A DNA stretch of 64,000 bases from Cyclobacterium lianum (GTDB taxonomy: Bacteria > Bacteroidota > Bacteroidia > Cytophagales > Cyclobacteriaceae), in contig NZ_FRCY01000003.1 in assembly GCF_900143075.1 (NCBI RefSeq), forward strand, positions 372,001 through 436,000, read 5' to 3'. Positions 54,159-63,774 of the stretch are shown piece by piece. Under the pieces are notes generated by a model. The model saw nothing but the letters and a program-made list of their open reading frames with translations, did not search any database and was not told the origin of the DNA. Every line of letters starts with the position of its first letter. Positions within the stretch are counted from its first letter, which is position 1. The translations under genes were made by a program, and so were the position numbers.

Positions 54159-57100
54159 TTAATTCATTAAGTAGTTCGCTTCCAGTACTGTCATGTTGTA
54201 CTGAAAAAGGCTGCTCAAATAGTTTGTTTCAATCGTTGTTGCATTTTCCAGCAATTGGACGTACTGGAGAAAATCAATTTCACCGTTTTGAAAGGCTTTT
54301 GTGGCATGAATAAGGGTTTCTTCAGAAAGTTTTCTACCCGATAGTTGGTAATAGTTGATCCCTTCTTCATATTTTTTCAAGTCTGAGCGAAGCGACCGAT
54401 ATTGCGAAATCAGCTGCATTTTATAATTTTCGGATTGGGATTCCAGAATGGAAGCACCCGTTTTAGCCGCGTCTATTTTAGACTTTTGAGCACCAAACCA
54501 TAATGGGATCCCAATACCTACCTGAAAGCCCGGATAAGTTTGAATCCCTGTTCCATTATTGATACCCCTGAAAACAGAAGCTTTCAAATCTGGCAGCAGT
54601 TGCTGTTTTTCCAGATCGATTCTTCTGTCGGCAAGTGTTAACGCATCCGAGTAGTATTGAAGTGCAGGATGAGTTAGCGTATCCATCGGTTTTAATTCCA
54701 ACCGGGTAAGTGATTGACTGATGGCCGTGTATTCCGAGCTTGATTGAAGCCATTTGTTCAGCCTGATACGCGCTTTTTGTTGGCTCTCCTGAATCTGCCG
54801 GAGCTGGATAGAAATTTCCTTACTTTTAGTCTCAGCGGTTAATTTCTCCAGGTAATTGGACTCCCCTTGCTCAAATTTCCTATTAGCAGCATGCTCAAAG
54901 GTACTGTACAGACTATCCAGATAGCTGAAATTAGTTAGCATCTCCTGCCAATAGACGATTTCATGGTAGGCTTTCAACACCTCCTTAGTTACCAGATAGT
55001 TATCCATGGCAAATTGGTCAGTAGCCAATTTAATTTCGCCTTTCATCACGTTTCTCTGGGAACTGTAAACAGTCGGGAATTTAAGCGATTGACTCAGGCC
55101 CCAAACATTGAGCACCAAATCATTGGGGGCTATATTGTTTTCATCTTTACTATAATAAAACTCCGTTTTACCAATGTCAATGGCAGTTCCCAACAATTGC
55201 TTACTTTGCTCTACCCGTTGATAAGATGCTTGTAAACCCCTATTATTTTGTAAAGCAATTTCCACTGCCTGATTGGCCGAAATTTTTTCACCCTGACCGT
55301 ATCCAAATGCAGGAAGGCTTATAAAAAGCAAGATCACCAGGCCTTGTACTCTTGACTTTAATTTTGGAAAATGCCCTTTCCTATCAAACAATGCGTAAAG
55401 AACGGGTAATACCACCAGGGTAAGTGCGGTGGCGGATATTAGTCCTCCTACCACTACGGTAGCCAAAGGCCTTTGCACTTCCGCTCCCGCGGAAGTTGAT
55501 ACGGCCATCGGTAAGAAGCCCAATGCTGCCGCCGATGCCGTGAGAAGTACAGGACGTAACCTGTTTCTGGTGCCCATCAAAATCCGTCTGTTAATGTCTT
55601 TGATGCCGTGCGCCTTAAGCTCTTTAAATTCTTCGATCAGGACGATTCCGTTCAGCACCGCAATCCCAAAAAGGGCGATAAATCCAACCCCTGCTGAAAT
55701 ACTGAATGGCATATCCCTAATATACAACAGGATGACTCCACCTACGGCTGACATGGGAATGGCACTGTAAATAATAAGGGCTTCTTTCACCGAATTAAAG
55801 GCAAAATAGAGTAGTATGAATATTAAAATGAGAGCTATGGGTACCGCCACCAATAAGCGGTCTCTGGCCGTCCTAAGATTCTCAAACTGGCCTCCATATT
55901 CCACCGTGTAGCCAACTGGTAAATCAATCTTGCTATTGATGACCTGCTGAACGTCCTTCACTACCGACTCTAAATCCCGGTTACGTACGTTTACCCCAAC
56001 CACAATCCTCCGTTTCGTGTCGTCTCTCGATATTTTAGCAGGTCCTGTAGTATAGCGTACGGTTGCAAATTCACTGAGAGGAACCTGATTTCCATTTGGT
56101 AGTTGAATGGTGGCCATTTCAATATCCTCCAAATCCCTGTGGTGTTCCTGATCAAATCTAACCACTAAATCAAATTGCTTTTCACCTTCAAATACGGTTC
56201 CGGCAGCTTTCCCGGCAAAGCCCATGGAGATGATGCTGTTAAGTTCATCCACATTCATCCCATATTTTGCAATCATTTGCCGGTTATAATTCACCGACAT
56301 TTGTGGCAGCCCCGCCACTTTCTCGACGATGATATCGGCTGCTCCTTCGATATGTTGAATGGCCTTTTCTACTTCCAGGGCCTTGTTGTAAAGAATGTCC
56401 AGGTCTTCACCAAAAATTTTAATGGCCAAGTCGGCACGCACTCCGGTGATCAATTCATTAAAGCGCATTTCGATAGGTTGGGTAAACTCAAAATCGACTC
56501 CGGGTATTTTCGCTGCAAGTGCTTCTTTGAATTTATTGGCCAACTGATCCTTGCTTTCGGCTGACACCCAATCTGCTTTTGGTGCCAACTTGATCATGAC
56601 ATCACTTTCTTCCATGGACATGGGGTCTGTAGGTACTTCAGCAGCTCCAATCCTACTCACTACCTGCTTTACCTCGGGAAATTGCAATAGAATCTTTTCC
56701 ATACGGGTAGTGGCTTTTATCGTATTGGTCAGGGAAGTGCCTGTTTTAAGTACGGGTTGGATCACAAAATCACCTTCGTCCAGTGTAGGCACAAATTCAC
56801 CTCCCATGCGACTAAAGAGAAAGCCAACTACAATCATCAATACAGCTGATAGGCTCAAAACGGTTTTTTTCTCCCGAAGGGCCCAGGCCATGGTAGGTTT
56901 ATACTTGTTTTCCAAAAAAGTGATGAGGCGGGAGGAAATTGTTTTTTTGTCAGGGTCAGATGGCTTAATAAACAAAGAAGCCATTACGGGAATGTATGTA
57001 AAGCACATTATCATGGCTCCTACCAAGGCAAATGAAAATACCAGGGCCATTGGCCTGAACATTTTTCCTTCTACGCCTACCAACGAAAGAATGGGAATGA

Positions 57101-58490
57101 AGACAATGATGATTATAAGCTGACCAAATACAGCAGAATGCATCATTTTGCTTGCACCATGATGGGTGATTTTATCAATGTAATTTTGTTTTTCTCCTTT
57201 CGGCAATGTCATCAATGTGGACCTCTCTGCCGTTATTTTGAAGGCTATGAATTCTACAATAATCACCGCACCATCTATGATAATTCCGAAATCAATGGCT
57301 CCCAGACTCATCAGGTTGGCATCCACTCCGAAGAAATACATGAGGGATAAGGCAAAAAGCAAACACATGGGAATGACAGATGCTACCACAAGTCCGGACC
57401 GTATATTCCCAAGCAGCAGTACCACCACAAAAACCACAATTAAACATCCTAAAATCAGATTTTCGGCTATCGTAAAGGTTGTTTTACCGATGAGTTCACT
57501 TCGCTCCAGAAAGGGATTGATTTGAATACCCGGAGGTAAGGAAGCCGATATCTCAGCTACTCGTTCCTTTACTGCCTCTATCGTAGCTTTGGAGTTGGCT
57601 CCTTTGAGCATCATCACTTGGCCCAATACTTTTTCTCCTTCTCCATTGCCGGTAATGGCACCAAACCGGGTGGCATGTCCAAAACCTACGGTCGCGACAT
57701 CTTTAATAAAAACGGGAGTGCCTTTTCGGTTTTCAACCACGATGTTTTCGATATCTTCCAGGGAGGCTACCATGCCTTCCCCTCTGATAAAATAAGTTTG
57801 GTTGGTTTTTTCAATGTAGCCCCCCCCGGCCACGCTATTGTTTTTTTCCAATGCCAAAAAGGCCTGGGAAATAGAGATATTCAAACTTCGGAGTTTTTCC
57901 GGATTGAGCGCCACTTCGTACTGTTTGAGATGACCGCCCCAGGTATTTACCTCTACTACTCCCGGTATGCCGGAAAGTTGTCGCCTGACCACCCAATCCT
58001 GTATGGTACGCATATCCGATAAGGAATACCCGTCACGATGTGCCGAATCCACCTCTATGACATACTGATAAATCTCACCCAGGCCAGTGGTGATGGGCCC
58101 CATGAATGGTTTTCCGAATCCGGCAGGAATTTTATCTTCGGCTGCCTTTATTTTTTCAGCAATAAGTTGTCTGGGGAGATAAGTACCCATTTTATCATCA
58201 AAAACTACCGTTACCACGGAGAGCCCAAACTTAGAAATGGATCTTATTTCTTTCACATTGGGCAGGTTGGCCATTTCCAACTCTACCGGATAGGTAAGAA
58301 ATTTCTCCACGTCTTCAGTTGCTAAATTTCGGGAAGTGGTTATGATTTGTACCTGATTGTTGGTGACATCCGGAACAGCACCAATGGGAATCTCAGTGAG
58401 GGAATAAATTCCAAAAGCTATCACTCCCGCTGAGAACAAAAGCACGATCAGTTTGTGGTGAATACTGTATTGTATGATCTTCTCTAACAT
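54159..58490 (-). CDS. CzcA-type heavy-metal RND pump fused to a TolC-like outer-membrane channel
   Basis: 1443 residues. Residues 1-1040 are an HME-RND pump (12 transmembrane helices): the TM4 motif DFGIIIDGAVIIVEF is close to the CzcA/CnrA form (DFGxxVDGAV), pointing to divalent metals such as Co/Zn/Cd and not the CusA (Cu/Ag) form. TM conserved stretch GIAVLNGIVLIEEF is also present. Residues about 1063-1443 are a TolC/OEP domain (ANQAVEIALQNNRGLQASYQ). A signal-peptide-like segment LVILLFISLPAFGYGQ near 1050-1063 sits between them, so the channel part could be cut off and exported. The fusion is known in Bacteroidota. Confidence 0.93.
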   Translation of the reverse strand: MLEKIIQYSIHHKLIVLLFSAGVIAFGIYSLTEIPIGAVPDVTNNQVQIITTSRNLATEDVEKFLTYPVELEMANLPNVKEIRSISKFGLSVVTVVFDDKMGTYLPRQLIAEKIKAAEDKIPAGFGKPFMGPITTGLGEIYQYVIEVDSAHRDGYSLSDMRTIQDWVVRRQLSGIPGVVEVNTWGGHLKQYEVALNPEKLRSLNISISQAFLALEKNNSVAGGGYIEKTNQTYFIRGEGMVASLEDIENIVVENRKGTPVFIKDVATVGFGHATRFGAITGNGEGEKVLGQVMMLKGANSKATIEAVKERVAEISASLPPGIQINPFLERSELIGKTTFTIAENLILGCLIVVFVVVLLLGNIRSGLVVASVIPMCLLFALSLMYFFGVDANLMSLGAIDFGIIIDGAVIIVEFIAFKITAERSTLMTLPKGEKQNYIDKITHHGASKMMHSAVFGQLIIIIVFIPILSLVGVEGKMFRPMALVFSFALVGAMIMCFTYIPVMASLFIKPSDPDKKTISSRLITFLENKYKPTMAWALREKKTVLSLSAVLMIVVGFLFSRMGGEFVPTLDEGDFVIQPVLKTGTSLTNTIKATTRMEKILLQFPEVKQVVSRIGAAEVPTDPMSMEESDVMIKLAPKADWVSAESKDQLANKFKEALAAKIPGVDFEFTQPIEMRFNELITGVRADLAIKIFGEDLDILYNKALEVEKAIQHIEGAADIIVEKVAGLPQMSVNYNRQMIAKYGMNVDELNSIISMGFAGKAAGTVFEGEKQFDLVVRFDQEHHRDLEDIEMATIQLPNGNQVPLSEFATVRYTTGPAKISRDDTKRRIVVGVNVRNRDLESVVKDVQQVINSKIDLPVGYTVEYGGQFENLRTARDRLLVAVPIALILIFILLYFAFNSVKEALIIYSAIPMSAVGGVILLYIRDMPFSISAGVGFIALFGIAVLNGIVLIEEFKELKAHGIKDINRRILMGTRNRLRPVLLTASAAALGFLPMAVSTSAGAEVQRPLATVVVGGLISATALTLVVLPVLYALFDRKGHFPKLKSRVQGLVILLFISLPAFGYGQGEKISANQAVEIALQNNRGLQASYQRVEQSKQLLGTAIDIGKTEFYYSKDENNIAPNDLVLNVWGLSQSLKFPTVYSSQRNVMKGEIKLATDQFAMDNYLVTKEVLKAYHEIVYWQEMLTNFSYLDSLYSTFEHAANRKFEQGESNYLEKLTAETKSKEISIQLRQIQESQQKARIRLNKWLQSSSEYTAISQSLTRLELKPMDTLTHPALQYYSDALTLADRRIDLEKQQLLPDLKASVFRGINNGTGIQTYPGFQVGIGIPLWFGAQKSKIDAAKTGASILESQSENYKMQLISQYRSLRSDLKKYEEGINYYQLSGRKLSEETLIHATKAFQNGEIDFLQYVQLLENATTIETNYLSSLFQYNMTVLEANYLMN

Positions 58491-58824
58491 TGATGGGCTG
58501 CATTTGGTATTCTCTTCAAATGTAGCCGACCAGTCCTAAAGCCTTTCTCAAGACTTTCTTAAGATTGGCTTAAGATCGCGAGGTGTTCTAAACCCAGCTA
58601 CGGGAATAACCCAAAATTATTGATTTCCACTGCTGTAGTTACTTGAAATTCTCTCAATAAGGTGCCATCCATCGCAAGCAGAGAAGCAGCCCAATGCCCG
58701 TAACTTTTCGGAATGATAAAATTTTACGATTAACTATCCCTAGGATTTCCAATAATAAGCCTCTTTTTGGCAAAATAACAGGTAGGCTTTCAGGTCTCCC
58801 GTAGATTTTCTATTTCCGGATGGG
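58491..58824. other. Intergenic region with efflux promoter and triple direct repeat
   Basis: No gene. Upstream of the pump gene lies an exact minus-strand -7 box TACATTTG (plus 58517-58524) and three 11-bp-spaced copies of a CTTAAGA-like word at 58547, 58558 and 58569 (see regulatory entry). The rest shows nothing. Confidence 0.6.
58544..58576. promoter_or_regulatory. Triple 11-bp direct repeat at the efflux promoter, likely response-regulator site
   Basis: CTCAAGA at 58547-58553, CTTAAGA at 58558-58564 and CTTAAGA at 58569-58575, each 11 bp apart. OmpR-type regulators bind such direct repeats. They lie about 22 bp upstream of the TACATTTG box. The same word occurs at the regulator's own promoter. 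Confidence 0.65.
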
Positions 58825-60198
58825 TCAAAAAGTAATTATTACATTCGTACCCTGACCAAAGGTGCTGGTAACATTCAATTCAGCTTGAATGGCGTTGGCA
58901 CATTTCTTTGCTATAGCCAGTCCCAGACCATTTCCCGGAATTTGCCGGTGACTCAAGGCATCAGATCGATAGAAACTGTCGTAAATATTGTTTAAATCCT
59001 CCTCTTGGATTCCGATTCCCTCATCCTCAATATTACAGATGATTCGGCCACCGACAATATCTACACCGATACTTATCGTCCCCCCATTATGAGAATATTT
59101 AATGGCATTGTTTAGGATATTGTCAACGATCATATTGCTGTAAAAAGGAGGCAAAAGTGCTTTTTCAGATTGATTGATACTTAGGTTTATGTTCAATTTT
59201 TTCTCTTTTATCAGGTTTTTAAACCGCGATACAGATTCCTCAAGGAGTGTTGAAATAGGGATTAGGGAATCCTTTTTGCTTCCGGCAGATGTTTCTAAAC
59301 GGGCCAACATCAGAAGTTGCTCCAAGGTGGCCGTCATTCTGTCTATTTCTTCAAGACTGTAAAGTATCTTTTCTTCGTACTCTTGTTGGGATCTTGGTTT
59401 CCTGATCAGCACCTCCAGGGTACCCCGCAAGGTGGCAAGTGGGGTTCGGAGTTCGTGAGAAGCATCCGAGGTAAATTGCTTTTCCTTTTCTATGGCCTTT
59501 TGAATACGCTCCAGCAAGTCGTTAAAACTGGATGAAAGAAAATGGATCTCATCCTGGTTTTTGGGGAGATAAACGCGTTCATTCAGGTTGTTCTGGGTGA
59601 TGTGCGTGATGGTACGGGTCATTTCCTGTATAGGTCGCACACTTCTACCCGCCAAATACCTTGACATGAAGTACAAACCTACCAGAATCACAACGTAAGA
59701 AACCATCAAGACCTCCTGTAACCTGGAAATCACGGAAAATGCAGACTCAGATGAAATGGCCGCAATAATATATCCTTTCACCTGCCCGTTATTTGTAATC
59801 GGTAGTTGAACCTGTCTGATCGGAATTTCCGTTAATTCGGCATTGTAATGTCCACCGTCTGACCCTCCCTGAAAAATTAAAAAATCTTGCTTAAGATTTG
59901 GAGATCGATCCATCACAGTGCCTCCCCTGTCATTCAATTGAATAAAGACTGGATTGACCTGTGTCTCGGTGTGTTCACGTTCTTGCCATTCTTGCTTGTT
60001 GATGAATTGAATGCTGTCCTTTACAAATTCGATCTCGTTTAAATGTTTTTCGGCTTCGTAGGACAAATCACTGTCCAGATTCTGAATAACAGTACTCCTA
60101 ACAATAAAAAATATCGTTCCGAATACAAAAGCCATGATGATGGCAGTGGCCACCATATAATTGAACGCAATTCTATTTTTGAAACTAAGGCTTATCAT
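58825..60198 (-). CDS. Membrane sensor histidine kinase of the efflux two-component system (CusS/CzcS-like)
   Basis: 457 residues. Transmembrane segments at about 13-33 and 166-188 flank a periplasmic sensor loop of about 130 residues. HAMP region (RSVRPIQEMTRTITHITQNN), HisKA with His248 in FTSDASHELRTPLATLRG, N-box VDNILNNAIKY, G-box DEGIGI and GNGLGLAIAKKCANA. Typical for heavy-metal sensors. It overlaps the response regulator's end by 4 bp, so they are one operon. The linkage to the CzcA-type pump is supported by shared promoter repeats. Confidence 0.92.
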   Translation of the reverse strand: MISLSFKNRIAFNYMVATAIIMAFVFGTIFFIVRSTVIQNLDSDLSYEAEKHLNEIEFVKDSIQFINKQEWQEREHTETQVNPVFIQLNDRGGTVMDRSPNLKQDFLIFQGGSDGGHYNAELTEIPIRQVQLPITNNGQVKGYIIAAISSESAFSVISRLQEVLMVSYVVILVGLYFMSRYLAGRSVRPIQEMTRTITHITQNNLNERVYLPKNQDEIHFLSSSFNDLLERIQKAIEKEKQFTSDASHELRTPLATLRGTLEVLIRKPRSQQEYEEKILYSLEEIDRMTATLEQLLMLARLETSAGSKKDSLIPISTLLEESVSRFKNLIKEKKLNINLSINQSEKALLPPFYSNMIVDNILNNAIKYSHNGGTISIGVDIVGGRIICNIEDEGIGIQEEDLNNIYDSFYRSDALSHRQIPGNGLGLAIAKKCANAIQAELNVTSTFGQGTNVIITF

Positions 60199-60860
60199 TC
60201 TTTTGCAATATATCCTACGCCACGAACGGTCTGAATGAGATTTTCCTCATCTGACAAGGATAGTTTTCGTCGTAAGGCATTGATGTAAACATCTATGATA
60301 CCCGTATTGTATTCGAAGTGAATATCCCATACACTTTCAATGATTCGTGTTCGCCTGCACACCTTGCCTTTGTTACGGATCAGGTACTCCAGCAGTGCAA
60401 ATTCCTTCTGTGTAAGGTAAACCTCTTCTTTTCCTTTAAACACCTGATGTGTAGTTGTATCCAGGGAAATCGGCCCAAGGGTAAACAGGGAATGTTCCCC
60501 CATCTTTGGGCGAAGCTGCACTTTGATTCGCTCCAGAATTTCTTCGAAATGAAAGGGCTTCTTAATGTAATCATTTGCCCCAGACTGCAAACCAAATAAG
60601 GTTTCGTCAAGCGTGTCCTTAGCCGTTAGAAAAATAACAGGAGTGATTGGGAATTCTTTTCTGAACTGCCTGCAAATTTCAATACCGCTTAATCCCGGGA
60701 GCATCCAGTCCAACAAAAGGATATCGTACTCTCCCGACAAAGCCATCCTCAGGCCCGATTTACCCTCATCAGCCACATCCACAGCAAAAGACTCCTCCTC
60801 TAAGCCTTGCTTAAGGAAAGCCCCAATTCCCGGCTCGTCTTCAACTATCAAAATTCTCAT
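60195..60860 (-). CDS. OmpR/PhoB-family response regulator of the efflux system
   Basis: 221 residues. Receiver domain 1-115 with the phosphorylated Asp51 in LLLDWMLPGLSG, Lys in SANDYIKKPFHFEE. C-terminal winged helix 125-221 with LTQKEFALLEYLIRNKGKVCRR and VDVYINALRRKLSLSDE. It probably activates the pump operon and its own gene by binding 11-bp direct repeats. First gene of the two-component operon. Confidence 0.95.
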   Translation of the reverse strand: MRILIVEDEPGIGAFLKQGLEEESFAVDVADEGKSGLRMALSGEYDILLLDWMLPGLSGIEICRQFRKEFPITPVIFLTAKDTLDETLFGLQSGANDYIKKPFHFEEILERIKVQLRPKMGEHSLFTLGPISLDTTTHQVFKGKEEVYLTQKEFALLEYLIRNKGKVCRRTRIIESVWDIHFEYNTGIIDVYINALRRKLSLSDEENLIQTVRGVGYIAKE

Positions 60861-60883
60861 TTACCAAATATCCAAATTAGCCG

Positions 60884-60923
60884 CTTAAATATCCATTAAA
60901 TGAATCTTAAGAAATGCTTAAAA
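60884..60923. promoter_or_regulatory. Four 11-bp-spaced direct repeats upstream of the regulator gene
   Basis: CTTAAAT (60884), ATTAAAT (60895), CTTAAGA (60906) and CTTAAAA (60917): the same word as at the pump promoter, again exactly 11 bp apart. The first copy starts 24 bp from the regulator ATG, so this is probably its auto-regulation site. Confidence 0.6.
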
Positions 60924-60988
60924 TTCCAACCAGCTACTTTTTATTACTAGGTTATTCTTTCATTACTTTCTGCAGTCCATAGCCCTGG

Positions 60989-61487
60989 CTAATAAACAAC
61001 CAATTGATATTTCTTACCGGTTTTCGTACGGATAACGATACGCGTCTTTCCCGATTTGTTCACCATTCTCTTTTCGATCCCGCTAATCGAAGAGAAGTCT
61101 ATATCCGTTTGTCCCCGTTGGATATTTAATTGGTGAGACTTAAAAATAACTCTTTCATTGGTCAAAAACAGCTTTCTCCCAACGCCTTCAAGCCTTTTAA
61201 CTAAGGCAGCGGGTCCCTCCTTTTCAATTATTTCATTTGGCTCCAGCACCGGATGAATGGTTGCACCTATTTTGGTAAATACTTTTCCGGCCTATGCATT
61301 TAACAGATAAGGAAATACCAGACCAAAAGTAATACCGAAAAACAGCCCCTTGAACAGCAAACTATTCAGCGACTCCACCTTGTTATCTGCCGACAAATAG
61401 TCCATTGTCCAAATTCCGAGGGTATATAGCGCTCCCATTTGAGAAGCTAGCGTCAGGCGGTATTCCCAGTCTGTTCTTAATTTTCAC
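60989..61487 (-). pseudogene. Decayed GRAM-domain membrane protein gene
   Basis: One frame on the minus strand reads KLRTDWEYRLTLASQMGA..LYTLGIWTMDYL..FGLVFPYLLNA, then TAG (61292-61294), then continues in frame AGKVFTKIGATIHPVLEPNE into a GRAM/PH-like domain (LEGVGRKLFLTNERVIFKS) to a TAA/TAG near 60989. Together this looks like one gene: N-terminal membrane part plus GRAM domain. A possible second lesion is at the start: a GTG with AAAA before TTA is out of frame by one A. The piece from GTG 61249 (86 residues) may still be made. The family is common in Bacteroidota; function unknown. Confidence 0.55.
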
Positions 61488-61574
61488 TCTCAATTTACGA
61501 TCGTTTAGGAACCATTTTCAGCACTAATGGAATAAAATCGCTACAATCTTAAATTCAGGATCAAACTGGGTTTC

Positions 61575-63203
61575 TTATGTTTTTTGCATGGGCTGCGCAA
61601 AAGAAATTTCAATAAATTCAGCCGGTCTGTTGACGGCTACTGAAGCGGATACCCGCATTATACCACTCTGGATATCCTCATCCGTCATCGTTTCCCCTAA
61701 CCCCACCCGCACGGAGAATGCCTCTAATGGGCTCGCTCCGACCAAAGCACCCATTTTCCACTGCTGTGTCAGGTAATTTTCCAGCATGGATTTGACAGTG
61801 ATCCAGGTAGCAGCCTGATTGGGTTCAAAGGTGTAGGCTTTGACGGCCGCCAGCATCGATTGTTCGAGTACCATCACCGTCCGCCGCACATGAATGTATC
61901 TCCATTCGTTGCTGTTTCCATCCAATGTGCGCGCACCCCATACCAGCACGCCTTCTCCAATAAAGGAGCGAATCGCATTGACCGCTTTTCCATCCAAGGG
62001 TGTATTCAGGTATTCCTGCTCTTCTGTGGAAATGGGTACAGATGGGGCCATGACGGAATTCAGTGAAAGATTGGCAGGGGCCTTCCAAACCCCACTCGTG
62101 GAATCCACCAACGTGTACAACCCGGCCATTGCGGCCGCAGGTGGCAGTTGATTCAGGTACTTTTGCAAAAGTCCCATTAATGCTTTATACGACTGACTCA
62201 TCGCCAAAAGCGTGCGGTGCAGGTTAGCGGGAGATAATTTGCCGAAGGTATCCTGGTCATCGTCCCAGCTATTCACGACAGCTGATGTATAATCGGGAAG
62301 TTGTTTTACCATAGATAAAACCCGCTCCTTTCGTACCGCTTCGCTTTCTAATTCATTTTCAGGATGATCGGTCAGCGCAAGTTCTCCACTGATCATTTCA
62401 ACCAGCAGTGCCAGGCTATCATCCGTCAGATTTTGAAATGACAATTCTGATTCCTGCACAATCGTTGTTTCCAACCAGGGATAATATGCCGCTGCATAAC
62501 TTAGTGATTCGGTTCCGACCCCTTCCCTGAACCGATCCACTACGGACTTCTCGCCCGCAGGATTTTGAAAGGCTTTGTAGCCTTGATACACATCCAAAAT
62601 GGCCATCCGGTTGCCCATCTGTCCGCAATGGGCGATTTCCTTTCGGCACAGGCTATAAAATGCCTCGGCTGTATCCAGAGATACGGCATCGGGAAGCAGT
62701 ACCAGGGTGGGTTCAGGTTCATTTTCCAGCCTACGGAGTCCGTCTGCGAGCCTTTCATCCCTAATCTGATCCTTATAATCACCCACAGAAATGATATAGC
62801 AAGCTCCCCCACCATTCTGAAAAAAGAATCGCATAGCTTCATACAGCCTGAAGACGGTTCCGACCCGACTCACATAATAGGCTTCCTTGTCACCTATCAG
62901 GTTCAGGTGCATATCAAACTTAGCTAGCTTTTCACCCCTTTCCTCTTTTTTGTCCGCTTCACTTCGGGATTTATCCCCTTCCCCAGTAGCTTTACGTATT
63001 CGAAACCGATAGTCTGCCGGACCACCAAACCACCGCTCAAATTCCCTTAACGAGCTGATCCGGAGGAGGCCATCTGCACCCGCAGCCGGAATTTTTTCAG
63101 TATACCCTATAAATGCAGGAATTGCAGTTGCAACTTCCACCACTGAAGAGGGGAAAGCGTTTTCCTCTACAATGTATACCCCAGGATTTTTAATTTTTTC
63201 CAT
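61575..63203 (-). CDS. Contractile phage-tail-sheath-like protein (orphan)
   Basis: 542 residues. N-terminus IKNPGVYIVEENAFPSSVVEVATAIPAFIGYT is the typical start of tail sheath proteins of contractile injection systems and Myoviridae-type tails. The C-terminal region (about 440-540: SMLENYLTQQWKMGALVGASP, SGIMRVSASVAVNRPAEFIEISF) is the conserved sheath core. The protein would assemble in a contractile sheath around a tube. No tube, baseplate, spike, AAA+ ATPase or other sheath gene is next to it in the window: upstream is DinB, downstream the broken GRAM gene. So it is an orphan or a cluster edge. Confidence 0.85.
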   Translation of the reverse strand: MEKIKNPGVYIVEENAFPSSVVEVATAIPAFIGYTEKIPAAGADGLLRISSLREFERWFGGPADYRFRIRKATGEGDKSRSEADKKEERGEKLAKFDMHLNLIGDKEAYYVSRVGTVFRLYEAMRFFFQNGGGACYIISVGDYKDQIRDERLADGLRRLENEPEPTLVLLPDAVSLDTAEAFYSLCRKEIAHCGQMGNRMAILDVYQGYKAFQNPAGEKSVVDRFREGVGTESLSYAAAYYPWLETTIVQESELSFQNLTDDSLALLVEMISGELALTDHPENELESEAVRKERVLSMVKQLPDYTSAVVNSWDDDQDTFGKLSPANLHRTLLAMSQSYKALMGLLQKYLNQLPPAAAMAGLYTLVDSTSGVWKAPANLSLNSVMAPSVPISTEEQEYLNTPLDGKAVNAIRSFIGEGVLVWGARTLDGNSNEWRYIHVRRTVMVLEQSMLAAVKAYTFEPNQAATWITVKSMLENYLTQQWKMGALVGASPLEAFSVRVGLGETMTDEDIQSGIMRVSASVAVNRPAEFIEISFAQPMQKT

Positions 63204-63297
63204 TAGTTTAAGGTTAAGCGCAGGCCAAGTTACCCATTTTAACCATTAAGCAAGTAAATATCAGGTGTGGAAATATGCTTGATTTTCCTTATTTAAG

Positions 63298-63774
63298 CTA
63301 ACTTTTAAAAACCCTTTTAAGGTAAAGTAATTGACCGGTGTGGTAGGAATGGTGATTGGCCATGATGATGATCTCCCGAAATATCGTATAATCCGGAACA
63401 TGGGCAATCGGGGCAAATAGGTTGATTGAATTGTCCTCAATCAATCGGATCAATGCGTTGCGGTCAGCCATAAAACCTTCAATGGATTCATTCCAGGTTT
63501 TAGTATCCGTTTCAGCATTTGGCCAATAGTCATCCGGCCATTTCATTTCCCGGTAGTTGGGATTTTGAATAAAGTCGATGATATCCCGCTGAGCGAGACG
63601 CATGTGTTCCACCAGGTCCCAGGGGGAATGGGGAATTCCAGCCACCTTTTTATTGATGGCATTCAGGGGAAAATCAGCCACTACCCGCTCAAAGGTAATG
63701 TGGGCTTTTTCACCACTCAGCGATTCGATCAGGTGTTTACGCAGAATCTGAGTTTCAGTTCGGTTTAAAGGCAT
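63298..63774 (-). CDS. DinB-family four-helix-bundle protein
   Basis: 158 residues. Helix pattern of the DinB/YfiT superfamily with metal-type His: WDLVEHMRLAQRDI in helix 2 and ANHHSYHTGQLLYLKR near the C-terminus (the H..H motif of the family). Function of DinB proteins is varied (thiol transferases, hydrolases, damage-inducible). Cytoplasmic. Start ATG 63774. Confidence 0.88.
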   Translation of the reverse strand: MPLNRTETQILRKHLIESLSGEKAHITFERVVADFPLNAINKKVAGIPHSPWDLVEHMRLAQRDIIDFIQNPNYREMKWPDDYWPNAETDTKTWNESIEGFMADRNALIRLIEDNSINLFAPIAHVPDYTIFREIIIMANHHSYHTGQLLYLKRVFKS

